From Proteobacteria bacterium SG_bin9 (GTDB taxonomy: Bacteria; Pseudomonadota; Alphaproteobacteria; Rhizobiales; Xanthobacteraceae), in NCBI GenBank assembly GCA_002083525.1, contig LWDM01000078.1:496-39742 (forward strand): DNA of 39,247 bases, read 5' to 3'. Under the pieces are notes generated by a model, which ran no database searches, had not been told where the DNA came from, and saw only the letters and a list, made by a program, of their open reading frames with translations. Each line of letters begins with the position of its first letter. Position 1 is the stretch's first letter. The translations under genes and the position numbers were made by a program. Of this stretch, positions 1 through 7,861 are shown piece by piece.

Positions 1-732
1 GGCTACGCCATCGGCTCGGCCGGCCTCGGCGCGCTCGTCCTCTTCGCAGCGTATACGGAGGACATCAAGCACTATATCGAGCTCGCGAACACCAGCGACG
101 CGCACGGCTATTTCAGGGGGATGAGCCAGCTCGAGTTTTCGCTGTCCGACCCTTATGTCATCTGCGGCCTCTTCGTCGGCGGCCTTCTGCCGTTCCTGTT
201 CGGCGGCATCGCCATGCAGGCCGTCGGACGCGCGGCCGGCGCGATCGTCGAGGAGGTGCGCCGTCAGTTCCGCGAAAAGCCCGGCATCATGGCGGGTACG
301 GAGCGTCCTGACTACGGCCGCGCGGTGAACATGCTCACCGGGGCCGCGATCAAGGAAATGGTCGTTCCCTCGCTCCTGCCGATCCTGTCGCCGATCGTCC
401 TCTATTTCGTCGTCGGCATGATCGGCGGCCGCGAGGCGGCGCTCTCCGCGCTCGGCGCCATGCTGATCGGCGTCATCCTCACCGGGCTCTTCGTCGCCAT
501 CTCCATGACCTCGGGCGGCGGCGCCTGGGACAACGCCAAGAAGCTCATCGAGGAGGGCTTCACCGACGCCGGCGGCAAGGTCCACAAGAAAGGTTCTGAC
601 GCCCACAAGGCCGCGGTCACCGGCGACACCGTCGGCGATCCCTACAAGGACACCGCCGGCCCCGCCGTGAACCCGATGATCAAGATCACCAACATCGTGG
701 CGCTGCTTCTGCTCGCGATCCTCGCGCACTGA
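1..732 (+). CDS. hppA: Membrane-bound proton-translocating pyrophosphatase, C-terminal part (5' end outside window)
   Basis: Frame 1 is open from the first base to the TGA at 730-732, so only about the last 243 residues are visible and the true start lies upstream of the window. The product is an integral inner-membrane pump that couples hydrolysis of pyrophosphate to proton (in some members sodium) export. Visible family hallmarks are GYAIGSAGLGALVLF near the window start, several long hydrophobic helices, the loop ERPDYGRAVNM, and the C-terminal block GGGAWDNAKK followed by a Lys/Gly/Asp-rich loop that carries conserved pyrophosphate-site residues in this family. The last helix (ITNIVALLLLAIL) ends two residues before the stop. 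The residue that separates K+-dependent from K+-independent types lies upstream of the visible part, so the subtype cannot be read. A strong terminator follows directly. Confidence 0.97.
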   Translation, partial: GYAIGSAGLGALVLFAAYTEDIKHYIELANTSDAHGYFRGMSQLEFSLSDPYVICGLFVGGLLPFLFGGIAMQAVGRAAGAIVEEVRRQFREKPGIMAGTERPDYGRAVNMLTGAAIKEMVVPSLLPILSPIVLYFVVGMIGGREAALSALGAMLIGVILTGLFVAISMTSGGGAWDNAKKLIEEGFTDAGGKVHKKGSDAHKAAVTGDTVGDPYKDTAGPAVNPMIKITNIVALLLLAILAH

Positions 733-754
733 TCCTGCGCATTTGATTCACAAG

Positions 755-785
755 AAACCCCGCGGCGCGCGCCGCGGGGTTTTTG
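755..785 (+). terminator. Rho-independent terminator of hppA
   Basis: A GC-rich hairpin with arms AAACCCCGCGGC and GCCGCGGGGTTT around a GCGC loop is followed by a short T run. It lies 23 bp after the hppA stop codon and is almost the same hairpin as the one at 981-1010. Confidence 0.85.
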
Positions 786-804
786 TTTGAAGAAAGGACA
801 ATCA

Positions 805-960
805 ATGTCGCTCTCATCTGCCAAGAACTATGCGCTGCGCGCCGCCAAATCGCAGGATCAAAAGGAAGCCGCCGAGCTTCTGTCCAAAGCTATTCTGGAG
901 TTGGCCATGTCGATCGAAGCCACCGACGCCAAGCTCAAGAAGATGAACAAGTTGTCGTAG
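805..960 (+). CDS. Small hypothetical protein, 51 residues
   Basis: This short reading frame begins MSLSSAKNYALRAAKSQDQK and ends MNKLS, and is rich in Ala, Lys, Glu and Leu, with the look of one or two amphipathic helices. It has no signal peptide or membrane segment. The start is chosen because AGAAAGGAC, a plausible ribosome binding site, lies just upstream at 791-799. It is boxed between the hppA terminator and a second nearly identical terminator at 981-1010, which argues that it is a separately terminated unit and not noise. Readthrough from hppA or a promoter inside the first terminator region would have to drive it, since only about 20 bp separate that hairpin from the ATG. I do not recognise the family and assign no function. 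Confidence 0.6.
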   Translation: MSLSSAKNYALRAAKSQDQKEAAELLSKAILELAMSIEATDAKLKKMNKLS

Positions 961-980
961 CGGCAATGAGACAAGAACAA

Positions 981-1011
981 AAAACCCCGCGGCGCGAACC
1001 GCGGGGTTTTC
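981..1011 (+). terminator. Rho-independent terminator after the 51-residue gene
   Basis: The hairpin has arms AAAACCCCGCGG and CCGCGGGGTTTT around a CGCGAA loop. The A run on the left and T run on the right mean it can act in both directions, so it may also stop the minus-strand DUF1236 gene that ends at 1034. It shares its core with the terminator at 755-785. Confidence 0.8.
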
Positions 1012-1033
1012 ATTTGGACCGATGCGTCAGCCG

Positions 1034-1420
1034 TTACTCAACGATGCGGATCACCTTGCGGGTGCGCGGCTCGACGATCACGCGCTGATTGTTCACGACC
1101 GCATAGCGATACTCGGTGTACTGCGGCACGGGCTGCAGCTCGACGTAGGCCGGAAGCGGTTCGCCCACCACCACGCGCTCCTTCACGACGACCGAGCGCG
1201 AGGGTGCGCCGAGCACCGACGTGATCACGGCACCCGGAATGTCGACCGCTGCGCCGACTGCCGCACCCACGGTGCCGCCGACCGCTGCGCCAACCGGGCC
1301 GCCGACGGCGCCGCCCGTTGCCGCGCCATCCGCGGCGCCGCGCTGCGTCGCGGTCTGGGCGAAGCCCGCGACCGGGGCGAGGGTGATGGCGGCAACCGCC
1401 ACCGCTGTGTGGAATCTCAT
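1034..1420 (-). CDS. DUF1236 family exported protein
   Basis: The 128-residue product has a clear signal peptide (MRFHTAVAVAAITLAPVAGFAQ, cleavage probably after AFAQ-like residues near 22). A low-complexity middle of Gly/Ala/Val repeats (GGAVGGPVGAAVGGTVGAAV, about residues 36-58) resembles a glycine-zipper stretch. The C-terminal segment, from VVVKERVVVGEPLP to YRYAVVNNQRVIVEPRTRKV, is the signature of DUF1236, a small periplasmic family common in Bradyrhizobium relatives. The start is supported by a strong GAGGAGGA ribosome site 6-13 bases upstream on the minus strand. The function of the family is unknown; glycine-zipper segments often associate with membranes or envelopes, but that is only an inference here. 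Confidence 0.82.
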   Translation of the reverse strand: MRFHTAVAVAAITLAPVAGFAQTATQRGAADGAATGGAVGGPVGAAVGGTVGAAVGAAVDIPGAVITSVLGAPSRSVVVKERVVVGEPLPAYVELQPVPQYTEYRYAVVNNQRVIVEPRTRKVIRIVE

Positions 1421-1470
1421 CTGCGTCCTCCTCGATTGAATGAGAGGACGTTCAACAACTCACGGAAAGC

Positions 1471-1508
1471 AATGTTCCGCGGAACCGTTTCCGGAACCAC
1501 GGAACATT
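1471..1508. repeat. Nested inverted repeat of GGAAC units upstream of the DUF1236 gene
   Basis: The outer arms AATGTTCCG (1471-1479) and CGGAACATT (1500-1508) are perfect complements. Inside lie a perfect 12-bp palindrome GTTCCGCGGAAC (1474-1485) and a shorter one TTCCGGAA (1489-1496). It sits between the stop of the Bug receptor gene and the start of the DUF1236 gene, both on the minus strand, so it may be a terminator-like structure of the former or a regulator site for the latter. There is no T run on either side, which makes a simple intrinsic terminator less likely. Confidence 0.55.
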
Positions 1509-1539
1509 GTGATGTTTTCAGGATGTTGGAACTGACGCG

Positions 1540-2541
1540 TCAGTTCACATCCATCTTGAGATTCTCCTTTTCGATGATGGCACCGAATTTCTTCGTCTCG
1601 TTCTGGATGAATTGAGCGTATTCCGCCGGTGTACCGTGATCGGGGCGTGCACCCATGGCGGCAAAGGTCTTTTTGCTCTCTTCGCTCTCGCAGAGAATCT
1701 TCACCTGCTTGTTCAGCGCCTCGACCACCGGTGCGGGCGCCCCGGCGGGGAGGAACACACCGAACCACGACGACACATCAAAGTTGGCGAGTTCAGGTGC
1801 GCTCTCGCGCATGGTCGGAATCTTCGGTGCGCGATCGGTGCGTTCAGCTGTCGTTACGCACAGCGCGTTGAGCTTGCCGTCCTCGACCTGCGGCAGGGTC
1901 GGGAACAGGTTGTCGAACAAGATCTGGATGTCGCCGGCGAGCGCAGCCTGGAGGGCAGGGCCGGCGCCGCGGAACGGCGCGTGCGTCATCTTCAATCCGG
2001 TGAGCTGCAGGAACCATGCGCCGGTCAGGTGCGGGCTCTGGCCCGTCCCCGATGAGGCGTAGGTCAGCTTGTCCGGATTGGCCTTGAGGTAGGCGATCAG
2101 CTCGGGGATGGACTTGATCGGGACGGACGGGTGCGCCGAGACGATGTTGGGAATGCGGATGATGTTCGAGACCGGCAGGATCTGCTCGGGCTTGTAGCTG
2201 AGATTGCGGAAGATCGAGAACGCGATTGCGTTCGGGCCGGGATTGCCGATGAGGACCGTGTGGCCGTCAGGCTTCTGCCGGATCGCTTCCAGCGTACCGA
2301 TGGTGCCGCCGGCGCCCGACTTGTTTTCGACCACCGCGTTCTGGCCCCAGTTGGTCTGAAGCTGTTTCGCGAGCAGGCGTCCCATGACGTCGGTCGAGCC
2401 GCCGGGCGCCGCCGGCACGATGACGCGCACGGTTTCGGTCGGCTTCCATTCTTGACCGAGTGCGCTGCGCGGCAGGATCGCCGCAGCCGAGATGGCGGCC
2501 GCGCCGGTCAGCGCACGGCGGCGGGTGATGCGAATGATCAT
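1540..2541 (-). CDS. Bug/TctC-family tripartite tricarboxylate transporter substrate-binding protein
   Basis: This is a 333-residue periplasmic receptor of the Bug (TctC) family, which binds carboxylates or related small anions for TTT-type uptake. The N-terminus has a twin-arginine-like export signal (TRRRALTGAAA) followed by a hydrophobic stretch. Family motifs include VRVIVPAAPGGSTDVMGRLLA, VVENKSGAGGTIGT, PDGHTVLIGN and ITYASSGTG-like YASSGTGQSPHLTG. I chose the ATG at 2541 rather than the upstream ATG at 2568 because GAGGGAGA lies at the right distance before it. No tctA or tctB membrane genes are adjacent, so this is an orphan receptor, as is usual for the family in these bacteria. The ligand cannot be predicted from sequence alone. 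Confidence 0.9.
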   Translation of the reverse strand: MIIRITRRRALTGAAAISAAAILPRSALGQEWKPTETVRVIVPAAPGGSTDVMGRLLAKQLQTNWGQNAVVENKSGAGGTIGTLEAIRQKPDGHTVLIGNPGPNAIAFSIFRNLSYKPEQILPVSNIIRIPNIVSAHPSVPIKSIPELIAYLKANPDKLTYASSGTGQSPHLTGAWFLQLTGLKMTHAPFRGAGPALQAALAGDIQILFDNLFPTLPQVEDGKLNALCVTTAERTDRAPKIPTMRESAPELANFDVSSWFGVFLPAGAPAPVVEALNKQVKILCESEESKKTFAAMGARPDHGTPAEYAQFIQNETKKFGAIIEKENLKMDVN

Positions 2542-2650
2542 GACGTTCTCCCTCGAGCCCAACGACATCTTCTGTGTCTGGGCAAAAGGGTGCGGCTCTG
2601 GACTGAAATAGCAAGCGGCAAACTGCCGCTATGCGGTCCGTTCGCCGGGA

Positions 2651-3139
2651 TCAGCTCGGACGCAGGCTGACGATCTTGAACAGCGGCGTCAGGAAGCTCA
2701 ACTCCTGACCCGAGGTCGGCGTGGTGCGGCTGATGAAGTCGAAGACCTTGCCGTCCTTGAGGCCGTAGTTGGCGAGCCGCGCCACGGTGCGGTTCTTGTC
2801 GAAGTAGACGGCGACCACGCGCTGATCGATCACTTCCTGGTTCATGAAGCCGATCTTCCGCTCGGCTCGCTGCGAGATGTAATAGAAGACCTCGCCGCTC
2901 AGGGTGGCGACGGTGGAGGGCGTGCCCATCACGATCAGCACCTGATCCTGGCTGGCGCCGATCGGAATCTGTTCGAGCGCGCCATCGGGAACGATGTAGC
3001 CCTTCTGGAACTGCTCCGAGGTGCAACCGGACACAACACCAGCGCACAGGACCGCGATGGCCGCGAGCATCCGGAAGGAACGCCGGCGGGCTCCGCGCGA
3101 AGGCAGCGGGGCGGCGATATGGTGGCGGCTGTCGGTCAT
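2651..3139 (-). CDS. bamE: Outer membrane assembly lipoprotein BamE (SmpA/OmlA)
   Basis: The product belongs to the small lipoprotein family that supports the BAM beta-barrel assembly machine in the outer membrane. After a basic N-terminus (RGARRRSFRM) comes a hydrophobic stretch and the lipobox VSGC, so the mature protein would begin at that cysteine and be lipid-anchored. The mature part has the SmpA/OmlA pattern: YIVPDGALEQIPIGASQDQVL, then MGTPS, then FYYISQRAERK and VVAVYFDKN. Length from the ATG at 3139 is 162 residues, usual for alphaproteobacteria; a start at 3070 directly before the hydrophobic stretch is possible because neither has a convincing ribosome site. It is divergent from the complex III chaperone gene, an arrangement conserved in related genomes. 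Confidence 0.88.
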   Translation of the reverse strand: MTDSRHHIAAPLPSRGARRRSFRMLAAIAVLCAGVVSGCTSEQFQKGYIVPDGALEQIPIGASQDQVLIVMGTPSTVATLSGEVFYYISQRAERKIGFMNQEVIDQRVVAVYFDKNRTVARLANYGLKDGKVFDFISRTTPTSGQELSFLTPLFKIVSLRPS

Positions 3140-3277
3140 ATGGGGCTTGCGGCCTTGCTCTTGATCGAACGCGTGATCCAACTCTTGCATCCAGTGAGGG
3201 GTTGACGTACCCGGCAGCTCTCTCGATTGCAACGCCACCCGAGGCCTCACGGCCCTGTCACGCGGAACGCGAAAACA

Positions 3278-3826
3278 ATGCTCTGGCCCTTCAGTCGTCG
3301 CGAGACACCCGGAACGCCATCGCGCGGCACCATTGAAGCCATCTATGGCATGATCGTGGCGCAAGCGCGAGAACCGCTTTTTTATCAAGGGCTAGGCGTT
3401 CCCGATACGGTAAACGGCCGCTTCGACATGGTGGTTTTACACCTCTGGATGGTGCTGCGGCGGCTGCGCGCGGCCGGTAAGGGTGCTTCCCTGGCGCAGG
3501 CTCTGTTCGACAAATTCTGCGACGACATGGACGACAATTTGCGCGAAATGGGCGTCAGCGATACGACCGTGCCGCGCAAGATGAAGGCGTTCGGCGAGGC
3601 GTTCTATGGCCGCGGGATGGCCTACGACAAGGCGCTGGAAGCGGGTGGTCCGGCTCTGGCGCAGGCGCTCGCGCGCAACATCCTGAACAGCGACGAGGGG
3701 GCCGCCGGCGAACCGCTCGCGGCCTATGTGCGCCGGACGATCGCCGCTCTTGAGGCCGTTGCGGACGATGCGGTGGCCGATGGCCGGTTCGGTTTTCAGG
3801 CACCCGTTGTGGAGCCGAGCGCGTGA
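3278..3826 (+). CDS. Ubiquinol-cytochrome c chaperone family protein (CBP3-like)
   Basis: The 182-residue product matches the family of mitochondrial CBP3/UQCC1, which helps make and assemble cytochrome b of respiratory complex III. Recognisable segments are AIYGMIVAQAREPLFYQGLGVPDTVNGRFD, then VVLHLWMVLRRL, then FDKFCDDMDDNLREMGVSD and VPRKMKAFGEAFYGR. No signal peptide is present, so it acts in the cytoplasm or at the inner membrane surface. I take the ATG at 3278 (MLWPFSRRE); upstream ATG-like starts would overlap the divergent promoter region, where a TTGACG box lies at 3202-3207. Its last codons overlap the GTG start of the next gene by four bases, so the two are translationally coupled. 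Confidence 0.9.
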   Translation: MLWPFSRRETPGTPSRGTIEAIYGMIVAQAREPLFYQGLGVPDTVNGRFDMVVLHLWMVLRRLRAAGKGASLAQALFDKFCDDMDDNLREMGVSDTTVPRKMKAFGEAFYGRGMAYDKALEAGGPALAQALARNILNSDEGAAGEPLAAYVRRTIAALEAVADDAVADGRFGFQAPVVEPSA

Positions 3827-4407
3827 CCAAGAGCAGCGAAAAGTTCTGGAGCCGTCCGGTCGCGGTCACGCAAATCCCCGAGGGCGGTCTGCATCTCGAC
3901 ATCGAAGCCGATGCGGCGCAGCGTGAGGCCATGGCCAAGGCGGCGAAGCTGACTGGCATCGTTAGCGCCTCGGCATCTTTCAATATCCGGCACGCGGCTG
4001 GCGATCGCTATCATGTGACGGGGACCGTTCATGCGACCGTCGGGCAGGAGTGCGTCGTCACGCTCGAGCCGATTGAGAACGTTATCGCGGAAGACGTTGA
4101 TGTGACGTTCGAACCGCCGCGCGAGGCGGACGTGACCGCGCGCGCCAAAGCTCCAGCCAAGTCCAAGGATGAGGGCGACGATGAACAGCCCGATCCGCCG
4201 GAGCTGATCGAAAACGGCCAGATCGACCTCGGCCGTCTTGCTCAGGATTTCCTGTTCCTCGGCATCGATCCCTATCCGCGCAAGCCCGGCGTGACCTTCG
4301 ATGTGCCCGAGGCCCCGCCGGATCCCGAAGACCATCCCTTCGCGGCCCTCAAGGCCCTCAAGGGACGGCCAGAATCGCCCCGGCGCGGTAGGCCGAAAGG
4401 GCGCTGA
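3823..4407 (+). CDS. DUF177 (YceD) domain protein
   Basis: The 194-residue product belongs to the YceD/DUF177 family, which in many bacteria is linked to 23S rRNA accumulation and sits beside rpmF or plsX. Visible family features are the N-terminal RPVAVTQIPEGGLHLDIEA, the middle strand GTVHATVGQECVVTLEPIE with the conserved cysteine, and the late ENGQIDLGRLAQDFLFLGIDPYPRKPG. A Lys/Asp/Glu-rich linker near residues 108-125 and a basic Arg/Pro-rich tail (SPRRGRPKGR) flank this. Translation starts at GTG overlapping the previous stop (GTGA). No rpmF gene lies between it and plsX; in alphaproteobacteria that is normal. Confidence 0.9.
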   Translation: MTKSSEKFWSRPVAVTQIPEGGLHLDIEADAAQREAMAKAAKLTGIVSASASFNIRHAAGDRYHVTGTVHATVGQECVVTLEPIENVIAEDVDVTFEPPREADVTARAKAPAKSKDEGDDEQPDPPELIENGQIDLGRLAQDFLFLGIDPYPRKPGVTFDVPEAPPDPEDHPFAALKALKGRPESPRRGRPKGR

Positions 4408-4570
4408 GAGAGCTTTACGGAGCGGGTCAAGCGGTTGTATCGGGGCGCGGACAGGGTATTGTCCGGCGAAATTGGAGGGCGAACGGCCCTTCGTCACGGC
4501 CGACCGCGGCCGGTCTCATATTCCCAAGGCCTGAAAGACGGCCGGTTGCAGGTCAGGTTTCCGGGTCCTC

Positions 4571-5632
4571 ATGCCGCAAAAGGTTCGAATCGCGCTTGAC
4601 GCCATGGGCGGCGATTTTGGCGCATCGGTCGTTGTCCCCGGCGCGGCCGTCTCCCTTGAGCGGCATCCTGATACGGAATTCCTGCTGTACGGTGACAGCA
4701 AGCTGATCGAGGCGGAGCTCACCAAGCTGCCGGCACTGCGGGCGGCCTCACGGGTGATTCACACCGACGTTGCCGTTGCGATGGACGACAAGCCGAGCCA
4801 GGCGCTGCGGCGCGGACGCAAGACATCGTCGATGTGGCTCGCTATCGATGCGGTGAAGAAGGGCGAGGCGGATGCCGCCGTCTCCGCCGGCAACACCGGC
4901 GCGTTGATGGCGATGGCACGCTTCAACCTGCGGACACTGCCCGGAATCGACCGTCCGGCGATCGCGGCGATCTGGCCGACCATGCGCGGCGAATCCGTCG
5001 TGCTCGATCTCGGCGCCTCGATCGGTGGCGACGCGCAGCATCTCACCGCGCTTGCGGTGATGGGCAGCGCCATGGCGCGGGTGCTGTTCGATATCGAGCG
5101 GCCGACGGTGGCGTTGCTCAACATCGGCGTCGAGGAAGTGAAGGGCGTCGAGGAAGTGCGGGCCGCGGCGGAAATGCTGCGCTCGCTCAACCTGCCGCAA
5201 CTCGACTTCACCGGCTTCATCGAGGGCGACGGCATCGGCAAGGGTGCCGCCGACGTCATCGTGACCGAGGGCTTCTCCGGCAACATCGCGCTGAAGGCGG
5301 CCGAAGGCACCGCGCGGCAGATCGGCGAATACCTGCGCAGCGCCATGTCGCGGACCTGGAGTTCGCGGATCGGTTATCTGTTCGCACGCGGGGCGTTCAA
5401 GGCGCTGCGCGACAAGATGGACCCGAAGAAGTCCAACGGCGGCGTGTTCCTCGGTCTCAACGGCGTGGTCGTCAAAAGCCATGGCGGCACCGATGCCGAG
5501 GGTTTTGCCTATGCCGTCGATGTCGGCTACGAAATGGTTCGCTACGATCTCCTCAATAAGATCAATCAGACGCTCAACCGCGACGGCGGCGCTCTTGTGC
5601 TGGCTCCGGTTGCGCAAGGGGTTCCCACTTGA
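4571..5632 (+). CDS. plsX: Phosphate acyltransferase PlsX
   Basis: PlsX converts acyl-ACP and phosphate to acyl-phosphate, the acyl donor for PlsY in the first step of phospholipid synthesis; it is a peripheral membrane enzyme. The 353-residue length is typical. Family signatures are the N-terminal IALDAMGGDFG, then FLLYGD, the serine/threonine-rich AVSAGNTGALMAMARF, the GIDRPAIAA segment, DLGASIGGDAQHLTALAVMG, then FIEGDGIGKGAADVIVTEGF and SGNIALKAAEG. The gene ends in an overlap with the TTG start of fabH, so the two are coupled. The ribosome site at 4571 is weak, and the 163 bp upstream show no clear promoter or hairpin. Confidence 0.97.
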   Translation: MPQKVRIALDAMGGDFGASVVVPGAAVSLERHPDTEFLLYGDSKLIEAELTKLPALRAASRVIHTDVAVAMDDKPSQALRRGRKTSSMWLAIDAVKKGEADAAVSAGNTGALMAMARFNLRTLPGIDRPAIAAIWPTMRGESVVLDLGASIGGDAQHLTALAVMGSAMARVLFDIERPTVALLNIGVEEVKGVEEVRAAAEMLRSLNLPQLDFTGFIEGDGIGKGAADVIVTEGFSGNIALKAAEGTARQIGEYLRSAMSRTWSSRIGYLFARGAFKALRDKMDPKKSNGGVFLGLNGVVVKSHGGTDAEGFAYAVDVGYEMVRYDLLNKINQTLNRDGGALVLAPVAQGVPT

Positions 5633-6606
5633 CCACAATCCGTTCCGTCGTTCTGGGCTGCGGCTCCTATCTGCCCGAACAGGTTCTCACCAACGCAGAA
5701 CTCGCGTCGCGTATCGATACGTCCGACGAGTGGATCGTGCAGCGCACCGGCATCCGCCAGCGCCACATTGCCGCGCCCGGTGAGTTCACCTCGCATCTCG
5801 GCATCAAGGCTGCGCAGGCGGCGCTTGCGAATGCGGGCGTCGACGCGCAATCGATCGACCTGATCGTGCTGGCGACCTCGACGCCGGACAACACCTTTCC
5901 GGCGACTGCTGTCGCAGTGCAGAACGGGCTCGGAATCAATCACGGCGCCGCGTTCGATCTGCAGGCGGTCTGCACCGGATTCATCTTCGCACTTGCGACC
6001 GCCGACAACTTTCTGCGCACGCGCGCGTTCAAGCGGGCGCTGGTGATCGGGGCCGAGACATTTTCACGCATCCTCGACTGGAATGACCGCGGCACTTGCG
6101 TTTTGTTCGGTGACGGTGCGGGCGCGATCGTGCTCGAAGCGCAGGAGAGCGAAGGCAAGACCTCCGACCGCGGCATCCTCACCACGCATCTGCGCTCGGA
6201 CGGCCGTCACAAGATGAAGCTCTATGTCGACGGCGGTCCGTCATCGACGCAGACCGTCGGTCATCTGCGCATGGAGGGCCGCGAAGTCTTCAAGCATGCG
6301 GTCGGCATGATCACCGATGTGATCGAGGATGCGTTTAAGGCAACAAACACAGGCCCAAACGATATCGACTGGCTGGTGCCGCATCAGGCGAACAAGCGCA
6401 TCATCGATGCGTCGGCACACAAGCTGCACATCGCGCCGGAGAAAGTCGTGCTCACCGTCGATCGTCACGGCAACACATCGGCGGCATCGATCCCGCTCGC
6501 GCTGTCGGTCGCGATCGCCGAGCAGAAGATCAAGACGAACGATCTCGTGATGCTCGAAGCGATGGGCGGCGGCTTCACCTGGGGCTCCGCGCTCGTCCGC
6601 TGGTAA
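5629..6606 (+). CDS. fabH: 3-oxoacyl-ACP synthase III FabH
   Basis: FabH condenses an acyl-CoA primer (usually acetyl-CoA) with malonyl-ACP to start each fatty acid chain. The 325-residue protein has the full catalytic triad: Cys115 in AVCTGF, His252 in VPHQANKR and Asn282 in HGNTSAASIP. The N-terminal TSDEWIVQRTGIRQRHIA and C-terminal GGGFTWGSALVRW are also classic. The start codon is TTG, overlapping the plsX stop as TTGA, which couples the two translations. Together with plsX it forms the membrane-lipid initiation pair of this operon. Confidence 0.97.
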   Translation: MTTIRSVVLGCGSYLPEQVLTNAELASRIDTSDEWIVQRTGIRQRHIAAPGEFTSHLGIKAAQAALANAGVDAQSIDLIVLATSTPDNTFPATAVAVQNGLGINHGAAFDLQAVCTGFIFALATADNFLRTRAFKRALVIGAETFSRILDWNDRGTCVLFGDGAGAIVLEAQESEGKTSDRGILTTHLRSDGRHKMKLYVDGGPSSTQTVGHLRMEGREVFKHAVGMITDVIEDAFKATNTGPNDIDWLVPHQANKRIIDASAHKLHIAPEKVVLTVDRHGNTSAASIPLALSVAIAEQKIKTNDLVMLEAMGGGFTWGSALVRW

Positions 6607-6737
6607 GCGTTTCGTTCCTCGGGATGCAACAATTGAACTCAAATTCTTCTATGGGACTGACCGCAGGACGCTGTTGATCCGTTCCCCCGAAGCTCTTAAT
6701 TTCAGAGGCGAATTTTTCGCCGAGGGCGGGGCGGGCG

Positions 6738-7058
6738 ATGACGGCAGGTACTGGTACTGGAAAGACAGTGACACGTGTCGACCTTTGCGAAGCGGTCTAC
6801 CAGAAGGTAGGCCTGTCGCGGACCGAGTCGTCGGCATTCGTCGAACTGGTTCTCAAGGAAATCACCGATTGTCTGGAGCGGGGCGAGACCGTGAAGCTCT
6901 CGTCGTTCGGCTCCTTCATGGTGCGCAAGAAGGGTCAGCGGATCGGGCGCAACCCGAAGACCGGCACCGAAGTGCCGATCTCGCCGCGCCGCGTGATGGT
7001 GTTCAAGCCATCGGCGATCCTGAAGCAGCGCATCAACAAGAACGGCGCCGCAACCTGA
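6738..7058 (+). CDS. ihfA: Integration host factor subunit alpha
   Basis: IHF is a heterodimeric DNA-bending protein used in transcription, replication and recombination; this is the alpha subunit of 106 residues. Characteristic segments are TVTRVDLCEAVYQKVGLSRTES near the start, ETVKLSSFGSFMVRKKGQRIGRNPKTG with the beta-arm proline region, and VPISPRRVMVFKPSAILKQRIN. The N-terminal MTAGTGTGK extension is common in alphaproteobacteria. A purine-rich GGCGGGGCGGG tract precedes the ATG. The 130 bp between fabH and this gene may carry its own promoter, but I see no sure boxes. The next gene is a MerR regulator, a conserved neighbour in related genomes. Confidence 0.96.
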   Translation: MTAGTGTGKTVTRVDLCEAVYQKVGLSRTESSAFVELVLKEITDCLERGETVKLSSFGSFMVRKKGQRIGRNPKTGTEVPISPRRVMVFKPSAILKQRINKNGAAT

Positions 7059-7221
7059 TCCGCGGCGGCGTCTTTCCCGGCGCTTTCAAGTAAGATGACC
7101 TTCTGATTCTGGCTGCCGATTCTGGCTGGACCTGATCGGATCGCCGCCGTGCGTGCTTTGCAAGCGCGCCGGCCGGGAGCGTTTGACTGTTTGCTTGATC
7201 TTTCCATTGGGGGAGCCGTCC

Positions 7222-7848
7222 TTGGAAAAAGCGCCGGACGCATTCCGCACCATCAGCGAGGTCGCCGACGACCTCGACGTTCCGCAGCACGTGCTCCGCT
7301 TCTGGGAGACGCGCTTCAGCCAGATCAGGCCGATGAAGCGTTCGGGCGGGCGGCGCTACTATCGGCCCGACGATGTCGATCTCCTGAAAGGCATCCGCCA
7401 TCTCCTCTACGGCGAGGGCTACACCATCCGCGGCGTGCAACGCATCCTCAAAGAGCAGGGCGTACGGTCGGTGCAGGGCATTGCCAGCGGCAATGCCATC
7501 GACGCTTCCGCCGGTCCGCCGCATCACGCCGAGGAAGATGAGCACGAACTCGAATCGGCGGAGGCCGATGATCTCGCCGAGGAGGAAGAGGACGAGATCG
7601 ACGAGGAGGACGAGGCGCCGCCGCCCGTCGTTCGTGCCGCTCCGCCGAGAATGCCGCAGGCAAATACGCCTGCGCGCGACACCGCACCTCAAGTCACGGC
7701 GAGCCGGATTCCGCCGGTGACACTGGTCGAGCCCGGGCGCGATGCGGCGAGCCGCATGAGCGCGGCCGAGCACGGCAAGCTCAAATCGGTGCTGCGCGAC
7801 CTTCAGGCTTGTCGAGAGATGCTGGATAGCGCGCTGAAGCGGGCGTGA
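7222..7848 (+). CDS. MerR family transcriptional regulator
   Basis: The 208-residue product starts with a MerR-type winged helix-turn-helix (about residues 8-75): FRTISEVADDLDVPQHVLRFWETRF, then MKRSGGRRYYRPDDVDLLKGI and GYTIRGVQRILKEQG. The rest is unlike metal sensors: a highly acidic low-complexity stretch (about 105-135, rich in Glu and Asp), a Pro-rich linker, and a short C-terminal helix (KLKSVLRDLQACREMLDSALKR) that could dimerise. There are no metal-binding cysteines. I chose the TTG at 7222 because GGGGGAG lies directly upstream; the longer frame from 7153 would add a poorly conserved leader. In related genomes this gene follows ihfA; its ligand and targets are unknown. Confidence 0.9.
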   Translation: MEKAPDAFRTISEVADDLDVPQHVLRFWETRFSQIRPMKRSGGRRYYRPDDVDLLKGIRHLLYGEGYTIRGVQRILKEQGVRSVQGIASGNAIDASAGPPHHAEEDEHELESAEADDLAEEEEDEIDEEDEAPPPVVRAAPPRMPQANTPARDTAPQVTASRIPPVTLVEPGRDAASRMSAAEHGKLKSVLRDLQACREMLDSALKRA

Positions 7849-7861
7849 GCTGGCATCAGCC

